Positions 41,357 to 49,218 of a DNA stretch of 64,000 nt are shown here, in pieces (positions within the stretch are counted from its first letter, which is position 1; each line of letters starts with the position of its first letter). The notes beneath the pieces are model-generated. The model was not told where the DNA came from and made no database searches. It saw only the letters and a program-made list of their open reading frames with translations. The DNA comes from VFMC01 sp050248155 (GTDB taxonomy: Bacteria > Actinomycetota > Acidimicrobiia > Acidimicrobiales > Ilumatobacteraceae), in assembly GCA_050248155.1 (NCBI GenBank), contig JBFWSW010000001.1:170302-234301 (forward strand). Reading direction: 5' to 3'. A program made the translations under genes and the position numbers.

Positions 41357-43523
41357 GCTGCCCCCTCGGGTCGTAGAACGGCACGTCGGTCACCTGCGCC
41401 TCACGACCGTCGATCGTGACGACGTCGGCCCATGGCGTCTGCTTCTGCCACCCGAGCGCGACCGTCCGCCCGAGCACCGGCGACGCGAACGACGACGTCA
41501 CGTGACCGACGATCCGCCCCTCGACCCAGATCGGCGAGCCCTCGACGGGTGCGGGGCCGTCCATCGTGAACCCGAACAGGCGTCGATGGTCGGCGAGTGG
41601 AGCGGTGCGCTGCAGCGCGGCGTGCCCGATGAAGTCGGGCTTGTCCATCTTCACGGCCCAGTCCATCCCGATGCGTCGCGGCGTGGTGTCGAGCTCGGTG
41701 TCCATGCCGACGATCACATGCCCCTTCTCGAGCCGCAGCGCGAACAGGGCCTGGAGCCCGTGCGGCACGACGCCGAGATCGCGCCCGGCGTCCATGAGCG
41801 CGCGCCACAGCTCGGCCGACAGGTGCACAGGATGGTGCAGCTCGAAGCTGGCCTCTCCGGTGAACGAGAGTCGCATCACGTGGCACGGCACCCCGGCGAC
41901 GTCGGCGTGCCGATGTTGCAGGAAGCCGGGCGCGTCGTCGAGGCCCACCCGGCGCAGCAGCTCGCCCGCCAGCGGTCCGGTGACGTTGATCGCGCCGAGC
42001 GAGATCGTGCGGTCCATCAACCGCACGTCGAGGCCCCACGTCTCGATCCAGTCGCGCACCCACGCCTCGGCGAACGACGCACCACCCGACGTGAACGTGA
42101 GGACGAATCGGTCGCTGCCGTCGGCGGTGGTCTCGCGCAGCACCATTCCGTCGTCGATGACGTGGCCTCGCTCGTTCAGCAGCAGCACGTAGCGGCTGCG
42201 TCCCGGGCGGATGTCGGCGATGGTGGTGGGGTAGAGGCGCTCGAGGGCCTCGACCGCGTCGGGCCCCGTGACGATCATCTTCCCCAGCGTCGACACATCG
42301 CCGAGCGACACGCCCTCCCGCACAGCCCAGTACTCACGGACGTGGTCGCCGTAGTGCCACGGCCGCCACCAGCCACCGAAGCGATCCATCTGTGCGCCGA
42401 GATGGAGGTGCTCGTCGTGCAACGCCGTGCGCCGGAACGCATCGAGGTGCACGTCGGCTGCCGCCTCGGCGATGGTGAGCTGCCGCGACGCGGGCCGACC
42501 CGTGAACGGCCGAGCCGGGGCCCCGGACCGCTCGGTGACGAAGCTGCGCAGGTGCGGCTGGCACACCGATCCTTGGCACGTTCCGGTGCCGCACAGCGAG
42601 GCCCGCTTCACCAGCTCGAGGTGCCGGAAGCCCTTGTCCCACACCATCTGCAAGTCGGCGACGGTGACCTTCGAGCACGGGCACACCATTCCCGACTCGG
42701 GGCACGGGGGCAGCTCGAACGACGCTGCAGCCGGCCCGACGATGCGCACCGCCGGGTCGTCCACCATCCGTGCCAGCAGGTCGCGCGGCGCGCGCCGACG
42801 ACTCCCGATCGCCACTGCTGTCGCCGGCAACCGGCTGCCGTCGCGCAGCACCACCGCCTCGACCGCGCTCGCTCCCTCGAACCGGACGATGTCGTCCAGG
42901 TCGACCTCGACCGCTCCGACCTCGACCCCACGCTCGGCCAGGTGCGCCGCGGCACCTGCCGTGTACAGCCCGCGGAGCATGTTCCCGTCGCACACCGGGT
43001 GCAGCTCGGCAGCGCCGGTCGCGACGACGACCTCGTGCGCGTGCACGTGCAGCATCGACACCCGCCCCGCAGAGCCCCCGACTCGGACAACGACCTGAGG
43101 CCCGGGGTACACGCCGACCACTTCATGGTCGAACGACGCGTCGAGCACGAGCACGTCGCGGCCCGCTGCGGTCGCGTCGTCTGCAGCCGCGAGTCCGGAC
43201 TCGCCCGCACCGATGACGACGACGTCGGCGTGCTCGCGGCGCACCTCGATCTCGGCGTGGAGCGAGCCGACCGGCCGGATCGGCGGACCGCCGACAGCGG
43301 GGTGCCGACGCACCGCGACGCCTGGACGTGCCCGCGTGAGGCACGTGCGCGTGTACGGCACACCGTCGACCTCGGCCGAGCAGTTGCCACAGTCGCCGGC
43401 GAGGCACAAGGTGCCGCCGTGCTGCGGGTGCTCGCCCGCGCGCACGATGGCATCGGCGATCGTGTCGCCCTCGACGTAGTCCATCGGTTGGTCGTCGAGC
43501 GCGAACCGCATACCGACCGGCAC
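41343..43523 (-). CDS. soxA: Sarcosine oxidase alpha subunit (compact form)
   Basis: 726 residues, well below the usual ~960-1000. Order: 2Fe-2S-type N-terminal domain (LCLAGDCGNCSAEVDG, TRTCLTRARPG), a shortened NAD/FAD pyridine nucleotide domain (HADVVVIGAGESGLAAADDA ... TGAAELHPVCDGNMLRGLYT), a Cys-rich BFD-like region (CPCSKVTVADLQ, CGTGTCQGSVCQPHL), then THF-binding GcvT (GDVSTLGKMIVTGPDAVEAL, GEASFELHHPVHL) and C-terminal barrel. Sequence between the first FAD motif and the central VATGAAELHP block is reduced by ~200 residues. GTG 43523 has GGAG 4 nt upstream; an in-frame GTG seven codons earlier is possible. First gene of soxAGBD. Confidence 0.88.
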   Translation of the reverse strand: MPVGMRFALDDQPMDYVEGDTIADAIVRAGEHPQHGGTLCLAGDCGNCSAEVDGVPYTRTCLTRARPGVAVRRHPAVGGPPIRPVGSLHAEIEVRREHADVVVIGAGESGLAAADDATAAGRDVLVLDASFDHEVVGVYPGPQVVVRVGGSAGRVSMLHVHAHEVVVATGAAELHPVCDGNMLRGLYTAGAAAHLAERGVEVGAVEVDLDDIVRFEGASAVEAVVLRDGSRLPATAVAIGSRRRAPRDLLARMVDDPAVRIVGPAAASFELPPCPESGMVCPCSKVTVADLQMVWDKGFRHLELVKRASLCGTGTCQGSVCQPHLRSFVTERSGAPARPFTGRPASRQLTIAEAAADVHLDAFRRTALHDEHLHLGAQMDRFGGWWRPWHYGDHVREYWAVREGVSLGDVSTLGKMIVTGPDAVEALERLYPTTIADIRPGRSRYVLLLNERGHVIDDGMVLRETTADGSDRFVLTFTSGGASFAEAWVRDWIETWGLDVRLMDRTISLGAINVTGPLAGELLRRVGLDDAPGFLQHRHADVAGVPCHVMRLSFTGEASFELHHPVHLSAELWRALMDAGRDLGVVPHGLQALFALRLEKGHVIVGMDTELDTTPRRIGMDWAVKMDKPDFIGHAALQRTAPLADHRRLFGFTMDGPAPVEGSPIWVEGRIVGHVTSSFASPVLGRTVALGWQKQTPWADVVTIDGREAQVTDVPFYDPRGQRARA

Positions 43524-43560
43524 TGTACTCCACCCCCTCTCCACGAAGTCCTGATTCACA

Positions 43561-43572
43561 GCACGATCGTGC
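43561..43572. promoter_or_regulatory. 12-bp perfect palindrome upstream of soxA
   Basis: GCACGATCGTGC lies 38 nt upstream of the soxA start, in the 193-bp gap shared with the divergent ABC exporter gene. It could be an operator for either direction. Only the symmetry is seen; in a GC-rich genome a 12-bp palindrome can arise by chance. Confidence 0.3.
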
Positions 43573-43716
43573 CGGGAATTGCACCGGCGACCAAGCGCCG
43601 TCATGCGACGCTCGCGTGTGGCGGCGGGTTCGTCCGAGCCGTGCGACGGACATCGGCTGGCCCGAACGACGAAGGACCGTGCCACCCCGTCACACCCCCG
43701 AACTAGGTTCCGCGTC

Positions 43717-45548
43717 GTGATCGCACGTCTCCGAGCCCGCCCGGAGTGGCGCTTCTTCGGTGCGCTGCGGCGCGCCGCGCCCGGCCTGACGTACCTCTGG
43801 TGGGCGCTCGTCGTCCTCCGTGGGCTGCTCCCCGCGGGCACCTCGATCGCGTTCGGTTGGCTGGTCAGCGCGGTCACTCGCGACGTCTCACTCACGGCAC
43901 CGCTCGTCACCGTCGGCATCCTGTTCGCGGCGACCTTGGTCGTCCAGCCCGTGCACCAGATGGTCAGCTCGAACCTCGGCAGCTCACTGGCCGCGCATCT
44001 GTACGACCGGCTGATGTCGGCGTGCGTGACGCCCACCGGCATCGCCCACCTCGAGCGGCCGGAACTGACCGACGACCTCACCATGGCGCGCGACTTCGAC
44101 CTCGGCATGACCGGGCCGCCACTCGACGTCTCGATGGACTTCATCGCCGGTGGGCTCGTCAACCTCGCCGTCGGGCTCGCGGCGTCGCTGCTGCTGTTCG
44201 GCTTCGAGTGGTGGGCCCCGTTCCCACTGCTCGTCGCCTGGGGTGCAACCCACTGGCTCCTGAGAGAAAGCGGTGTGTGGCGCGATCGCAACACCGACGA
44301 GGTGCGCACCGCACAGCGCCACGCTGACTACTCGTACCGGCTCGCGGTCGACGCGTCGCCGGCGAAGGAGGTGCGCTTCTTCGGCCTCGCCGGCTGGGTG
44401 ATCGACCGCTTCGTCTCCACTCGCCGCCGGCTGTACGACCTCCAGTTCGAAGCCACGCGGCTGCGCGAGCGCTCCGTCGCAGCATGCCTCGGCATCGTCA
44501 CGGCCGCGAACGTGGGTGTCTTCTGGCTCATCGCCGACCGGGCGGCCGACGGCGACATCTCGACCGCCAAGGTCGTCGTGTTCGTGCAGGCCGCGATCGG
44601 CGTGTCGTCGGTCGCGTTCGGCGGCCTCAACTGGGCGCTCGACGGGGCGAGCGCGCCGGTCGCGGCACTCGCTCGATTCGAGGACGCGGTCCGCGAGGTC
44701 GAGCAGCCGTCCTCGGGATCCGCCGTCGTTCCGGGCGGTGCGAACGAGCTCCGGTTCCGCGACGTCCACTTCGCGTACCCGCTCGCAGGTGGTGAGGCCG
44801 GACGATCGGTGCTCGCCGGCATCGACCTCGTCGTACCCGCCGGCTCGTCGCTCGCATCGTGGGGCAGAACGGCGCAGGCAAGACCACCCTCGCGAAGTTG
44901 CTCTGCAGGTTGTACGACCCGACCGGCGGCTCGATCGAGATCGACGGCACACCGCTCACCGAGATCGACCCCACGCGGTGGCAGCGTCACGTCACCGCGG
45001 TGTTCCAGGACTTCGTGCGGTTCGAGCTCTCGGTCCGGAGCAACGTGGCTCCGATGGGAGCACCCGACGACGACGTCCGTGCCGCGCTGCGCGACGCGGG
45101 CGCCGACCAGCTCGCTGCCGGCGACCTCGACGTCATCCTGTCGAAGGCGTATCCGGGCGGAACCGATCTGTCGGGTGGGCAGTGGCAGCGGGTCGCGCTG
45201 GCGAGGGCGCTCTGCGCGGTGCGGGGCGGCGCACGGTTCGTGCTGCTCGACGAGCCGACCGCACAGCTCGACGTGCGGGGCGAGGCCGAGATCTTCGAAC
45301 GCGTGCTGCGCGCGACCAAGGATTGCACCACGATCCTGGTCTCGCACCGCTTCTCGACCGTGCGGCTGGCCGACCGGATCTGCGTCGTCGAACACGGCCG
45401 CGTCGTCGAGCACGGCACGCACGACGAGCTGATCGCCCTCGGCGGCCGGTACCGCACGATGTTCGACCTGCAGGCGTCACGCTTCACCAACGTCGACCAG
45501 CCCGAGTTCGACGAGCACGGCGAGGAAGTGGTCCATGAGTCACTCTGA
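43717..45548 (+). pseudogene. ABC exporter (TM-ATPase) with a frameshift in Walker A
   Basis: The first reading frame (from GTG 43717) encodes ~380 residues: six-helix exporter membrane domain and start of the ATPase (LRFRDVHFAYPL, VLAGIDLVVPAGSSLA). At ~44855 the frame is lost: CTC-GCA-TCG-TGG reads where CTC-GC(C)-ATC-GTG-GGG is expected. The correct sequence continues one frame over as VGQNGAGKTTLAKLLCRLYD, LSGGQWQRVALARAL, FVLLDEPTAQLD, to the stop at 45548. One missing base explains everything, giving 610 residues if restored. Either a recent inactivating deletion or a sequencing error in one GCC codon. The 3' end overlaps the next exporter gene by 14 nt; the pair resembles a heterodimeric exporter, so the second gene may also be affected functionally. 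Confidence 0.8.
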
Positions 45549-47352
45549 GTCCGGCGACCACGACGTCGACATGCCCGGATCGATGGCTGCCCTCTGGCGC
45601 ACCTTTCGCATCGCCGGGCGGGCCGAACCCCGACTGCTCTCGGTGGCACTCGGGCTCGCCCTGCTCATGATGCTGCCCGACGCCTTGCTAGCACTGTGGC
45701 TGAAGCTCATGGTCGACGGGGTCGTCGACGCCGACGACGGACGACGCACGACGATCGTCCTGGCCTCGCTCGGGCTCGCCGTCTCGGTGACGGGCACCTG
45801 GTACCTCGGGGTGCTGTCGCAGCGCGTGCAGCGGCGGTTCCGCGACCGCATCGCGATCGTGCTCGAAGCCCACGTCGCGCAGCTGCAGGCCTCGGTGCCG
45901 ACCATCGAGCACCACAAGCGACCCGAGTACCTCGACCGGCTCGAGATGCTGCGCGAGCAGGTGTTCACGCTCGACCACATGTTCCTGTCGCTCTTCGCCA
46001 CGCTCGGCTGGCTGTTCCGGCTGGCGGTCACGATCGTGCTGCTCGCAAGCGTCCACCCGCTCCTCGCCCTGCTGCCGTTGTTCGCCGCCCCGGCGCTCGC
46101 CACGTCGACGTGGCGGCCGGCGGTCGAACGCCGCGTGGAGGAATCCGTCGTCGCCAACCGGCGCCTGGCACGCCACCTGTTCGTGCTCGGCACGTCGGCC
46201 CCAGCGGGCAAGGAGGTGCGTGTGACCGGCACCGGCGACCGGCTGGTGCACGATCGTCGTGAGGCCTGGCAGCGGTGGTACGACCCGGTCGCCGCCACGA
46301 GGAGAGCCACCGCCGCGTGGCACTCGTTGTCGTGGGCGGTCTTCGGGCTCGCGTACGTCGGCGCGATCGTGTTCGTCGCCGCAGGCATCGACCGCGGCGC
46401 TGGTGACGTCGTGCTCGTCGTCGCGGCCGGCACCCGGCTCGCCGCCTACATCGGTGGCGCCGCGGGCGAGCTCGGCTTCCTGCGCGGCTTCTGGCTCGAC
46501 GGCTCGCGGCGGCTCGTCTGGCTCGAGGCGTACGCGCAACGGGCGCAGGGCACACCGACGGCGCCCGCACCCGAGCACATCGACGACGCGATCGTCTTCG
46601 ACCACGTGTCGTTCAGCTACCCCGGCACCGACCGCCTGGTGCTCGACGACGTCTCGCTCCGGCTGCCTGCAGGGTCGGTGGTAGCGGTCGTGGGCGAGAA
46701 CGGCGCGGGGAAGACCACGCTGGTCAAGCTGCTGGCCCGCATGTACGCCCCGACAGGCGGTGTCATCACCGTCGACGGCGTCGACCTGCAGTCGATGCCG
46801 GTCGCGGAGTGGCGCAGTCGCCTCGCCGGGGCGTTCCAGGACTTCTCCAGGTTCGAGTTCCCCGCGCAGCGGACCGTCGGGCTCGGCGACCTGCCCCGCC
46901 TCGACGATCGGCCGGCGGCCGAGGCTGCGGTCGATCGGGCCGGCGCAAGCGACGTCGTCGACCGGCTCGCGCACGGGCTCGACACCCAGCTCGGACCGAC
47001 CTGGGACCAGGGTGCCGAGGTGAGCTTCGGGCAGTGGCAGAAGCTCGCCCTGGCGAGAGGTTTCATGCGCGACCAGCCGCTGGTCCTGGTCCTCGACGAA
47101 CCCACGGCGGCCCTCGACGCCGAGACCGAACACGAGCTGTTCGAACGCTTCGCCGGCGCAGCGCGAGACGAGGCCCGGGCGGGACGGGTGACTGTGCTGG
47201 TGTCGCATCGCTTCTCGACCGTGCGCATGGCCGACCTCATCGTGGTGCTCGACGGTGCGCACGTGGTCGAGGCGGGCACGCACGACGAGCTGGTCGCACG
47301 CGGCGGCACGTACGCCGAGCTGTTCAACATCCAGGCCGCGGCGTACGGCTGA
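45535..47352 (+). CDS. ABC exporter, membrane and ATPase domains
   Basis: 605 residues. Membrane domain (~20-320) with GLALLMMLPDALLALWLKLM and a conserved SAPAGKEVRVTGTGDRLVHD loop between helices. ATPase (~345-605) with Walker A VAVVGENGAGKTTLVKLLAR, Q-loop GAFQDFSRFEF, Walker B LVLVLDEPTAALD and H-loop VLVSHRFSTVRMAD. The ABC signature reads VSFGQWQK instead of LSGGQ, so it is degenerate; such partners usually pair with an exporter whose signature is canonical, here the upstream (frameshifted) gene with LSGGQWQR. Substrate unknown. It follows with a 14-nt overlap. Confidence 0.85.
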   Translation: MSHSESGDHDVDMPGSMAALWRTFRIAGRAEPRLLSVALGLALLMMLPDALLALWLKLMVDGVVDADDGRRTTIVLASLGLAVSVTGTWYLGVLSQRVQRRFRDRIAIVLEAHVAQLQASVPTIEHHKRPEYLDRLEMLREQVFTLDHMFLSLFATLGWLFRLAVTIVLLASVHPLLALLPLFAAPALATSTWRPAVERRVEESVVANRRLARHLFVLGTSAPAGKEVRVTGTGDRLVHDRREAWQRWYDPVAATRRATAAWHSLSWAVFGLAYVGAIVFVAAGIDRGAGDVVLVVAAGTRLAAYIGGAAGELGFLRGFWLDGSRRLVWLEAYAQRAQGTPTAPAPEHIDDAIVFDHVSFSYPGTDRLVLDDVSLRLPAGSVVAVVGENGAGKTTLVKLLARMYAPTGGVITVDGVDLQSMPVAEWRSRLAGAFQDFSRFEFPAQRTVGLGDLPRLDDRPAAEAAVDRAGASDVVDRLAHGLDTQLGPTWDQGAEVSFGQWQKLALARGFMRDQPLVLVLDEPTAALDAETEHELFERFAGAARDEARAGRVTVLVSHRFSTVRMADLIVVLDGAHVVEAGTHDELVARGGTYAELFNIQAAAYG

Positions 47353-47408
47353 GCGCCCGATCAGGTGATGCGGACCCGCCTGTGACACCTGTCGCGTACG
47401 ATCGAAGC

Positions 47409-48407
47409 ATGGCCATCGCCCCCGCCGACCTCGCCCCCGACCAGCTCGAGCGCGTGCTCGAATCCCATCGCCGCGACCTCACCGGCTACTGCTACCGAAT
47501 GCTCGGCGGCGGCTCCGAGGCAGAGGACGCGGTGCAGGAGACCCTCACCCGAGCCTGGCGCTCGGTCGACGGGTTCGAGGGCCGATCCTCGTTGCGTTCG
47601 TGGCTCTACCGCATCGCACACCACGTCTGCATCGACATGCACCGCAGCCCACAACGCCGAGCCCGGCCGATGGAGCTGCACGGTTCGGTGATCGCCACCG
47701 ACGTCAAGGCGCTGCCGGCCACCCTTCCCGACGAGCGGTGGGTCATGCCCATCGCCGACCACCGCGTCATCGCCACCGACGGCGACCCCGCGGTGGTGGC
47801 CGAGGCGCGCGAATCCATCAGGCTGGCCTTCGTCGCCGCGCTCCAGCACCTCCCGTCGCGTCAGCGGTCGGTGCTCATCCTGTGCGAGGTGCTCAAGTGG
47901 CAGGCCACCGAGGTCGCCGACCTGCTCGACACGACGGTCGCCTCGGTCAACAGCGCCCTCCAACGCGCTCGCGCCACGCTGGCCGCGATCGAGGACGAAC
48001 CGCTCGACTCGACGCTCGACCCTGCGCACCAGGCGCTCCTCGATCGCTACGTCGACGCGTTCGAGCGTTACGACATGGATCAGCTCGTCACCCTGCTGCG
48101 CGACGACGTCGTGCTCTCGATGCCGCCGTTCGACATGTGGCTGCAGGGCGCCGATCAGCTCGTGTCGTGGTTCGTCAACCAGGGCATCGGGTGCTCGGGC
48201 TCGAAGGTCGTCCCCGTGATGGTCAACGGCACGGCGGCCTTCGGCAGCTACCGCCCGGCCGGACCGGGGGTGTGGGAGCCGTTCGGCGTGCAGATCATCG
48301 AGGTTGCGGGCGGCCGCATCGTGGGCCACCACAACTTCCTCTACCCCGAGCGCTTCGCCGAGTTCGGTCTGCCGCCGCGCATCACCGAGCCGGTCGACGC
48401 GACCTGA
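47409..48407 (+). CDS. ECF RNA polymerase sigma factor with SnoaL-like C-terminal domain
   Basis: 332 residues. Sigma region 2 (~15-80: GYCYRMLGGGSEAEDAVQET, SSLRSWLYRIAHHVCIDM) and region 4 (~150-200: LQHLPSRQRSVLILCEVLKW, ATEVADLLDTTVASVNSALQ). A NTF2/SnoaL-like domain (~210-332) follows, which in this class (TIGR02960-type, SigG/SigJ-like) modulates activity, replacing a classical anti-sigma factor. No anti-sigma gene is adjacent, consistent with that. ATG 47409 is 56 nt after the exporter stop. Stop codons of this and the convergent LamG gene sit inside one 14-bp palindrome. Confidence 0.85.
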   Translation: MAIAPADLAPDQLERVLESHRRDLTGYCYRMLGGGSEAEDAVQETLTRAWRSVDGFEGRSSLRSWLYRIAHHVCIDMHRSPQRRARPMELHGSVIATDVKALPATLPDERWVMPIADHRVIATDGDPAVVAEARESIRLAFVAALQHLPSRQRSVLILCEVLKWQATEVADLLDTTVASVNSALQRARATLAAIEDEPLDSTLDPAHQALLDRYVDAFERYDMDQLVTLLRDDVVLSMPPFDMWLQGADQLVSWFVNQGIGCSGSKVVPVMVNGTAAFGSYRPAGPGVWEPFGVQIIEVAGGRIVGHHNFLYPERFAEFGLPPRITEPVDAT

Positions 48408-48414
48408 TCAGGTC
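48401..48414. other. 14-bp perfect palindrome containing both stop codons of convergent genes
   Basis: GACCTGATCAGGTC is its own reverse complement. It encodes the TGA of the sigma factor gene (48405-48407) and the TGA of the LamG gene (48408-48410 on the minus strand), so the two coding regions abut with no spacer. It might act as a short bidirectional stem, but no T-run or longer stem is seen. Confidence 0.5.
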
Positions 48415-49160
48415 ATCAACCCGGCGATCTCACTGGCCGAGAGCGCACGGTTGTAGATGCGCACCTCGTCGATCTGGCCGTCGAAGAACGCCTCCAGGAG
48501 GCCCTTGGCCGGGTAGTTCTTCGCGCCCACGGCGAGCGGGTTGTTGTTGTTGCACGTCGTGCCGGTCACCGAACGGCTGCCGGCCTTCTTGCCGTTGATC
48601 CAGACCGTCAAGGTCGAGCCGTTGTAGGTGCTGGCGACATGGGTCCACGTGTTGCGCGGCAGCGCCGTGGTGCTGTCGAGGTACTTCCAGGCGCTGCTCG
48701 ACGTGCAGCTCCCGAAGAACCCGCCGACGCGCACCTTGCCGTTGGTGCGGATGTTGATCCAGTAGGCGTCCGCCTTCTCGAGGACTTCCCAGCGGTCGTA
48801 CGTACGGTCGTTCTGCACGCCCGTGTACTTCACCCACGCCGAGAGCGTGAACTTGTTGACGTCGAGGGCGTTGCGCTCGGGCACCGCCACGTACTGGTGC
48901 TGCGCGCCGACGAGCTTGGCGGCCTTGCCCTTGCCGGCGAGGCTCGTGCTCGCAGCAGCGGCCGCCGTCGTGTTGACGTACGTGCCGTGGATCGCCTTCG
49001 GCCCGGTGTCACGGGCAGTCGTGCCCGTGTCGCTGTTGAACTGGTAGGCGAGGACCAGACCACTGGTGGTCGGCGCTCGCAGTTGGGCACTGGACGTCCC
49101 CGGCGCCAGCGCCCCCAACAAGAGACCCCCAACGACCGCGACCACCACCGACCTGCGCAT
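48408..49160 (-). CDS. Secreted LamG/concanavalin-like domain protein
   Basis: 250 residues. A Sec signal peptide (RRSVVVAVVGGLLLGALAPG, cleavage near TSSAQ) is followed by one LamG-like jelly-roll domain: LVLAYQFNSDTGTTARDTG, VNKFTLSAWVKYTG, WTHVASTYNGSTLTVWINGK and the C-terminal FFDGQIDEVRIYNRALSASE. That ending is the hallmark of bacterial LamG-3 domains. No anchor is seen, so it is probably released or bound to surface glycans. ATG 49160 has GGAGGT 7 nt upstream. Binding target unknown; no enzyme domain. Confidence 0.82.
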   Translation of the reverse strand: MRRSVVVAVVGGLLLGALAPGTSSAQLRAPTTSGLVLAYQFNSDTGTTARDTGPKAIHGTYVNTTAAAAASTSLAGKGKAAKLVGAQHQYVAVPERNALDVNKFTLSAWVKYTGVQNDRTYDRWEVLEKADAYWINIRTNGKVRVGGFFGSCTSSSAWKYLDSTTALPRNTWTHVASTYNGSTLTVWINGKKAGSRSVTGTTCNNNNPLAVGAKNYPAKGLLEAFFDGQIDEVRIYNRALSASEIAGLMT

Positions 49161-49218
49161 GGCAAGCACCTCCCGATCCACCTCCAAGCTACCGCCCGGC
49201 TTCGGTGGTCACACCTGG

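Noticed and set aside
40221..43706. Very long open frame (1161 codons) on the plus strand opposite the sox genes
   Set aside because: Composition is a reverse shadow of soxA/soxB (His/Arg/Asp-rich, no domains); the minus strand carries clear sarcosine oxidase motifs. Similar shadows at 140-2464, 7818-9986, 32764-34824 and others were dropped for the same reason.
45535..47352. Pseudogene call for the second ABC exporter because of its SFGQ signature
   Set aside because: The frame is intact and degenerate signatures are normal in one half of heterodimeric exporters.
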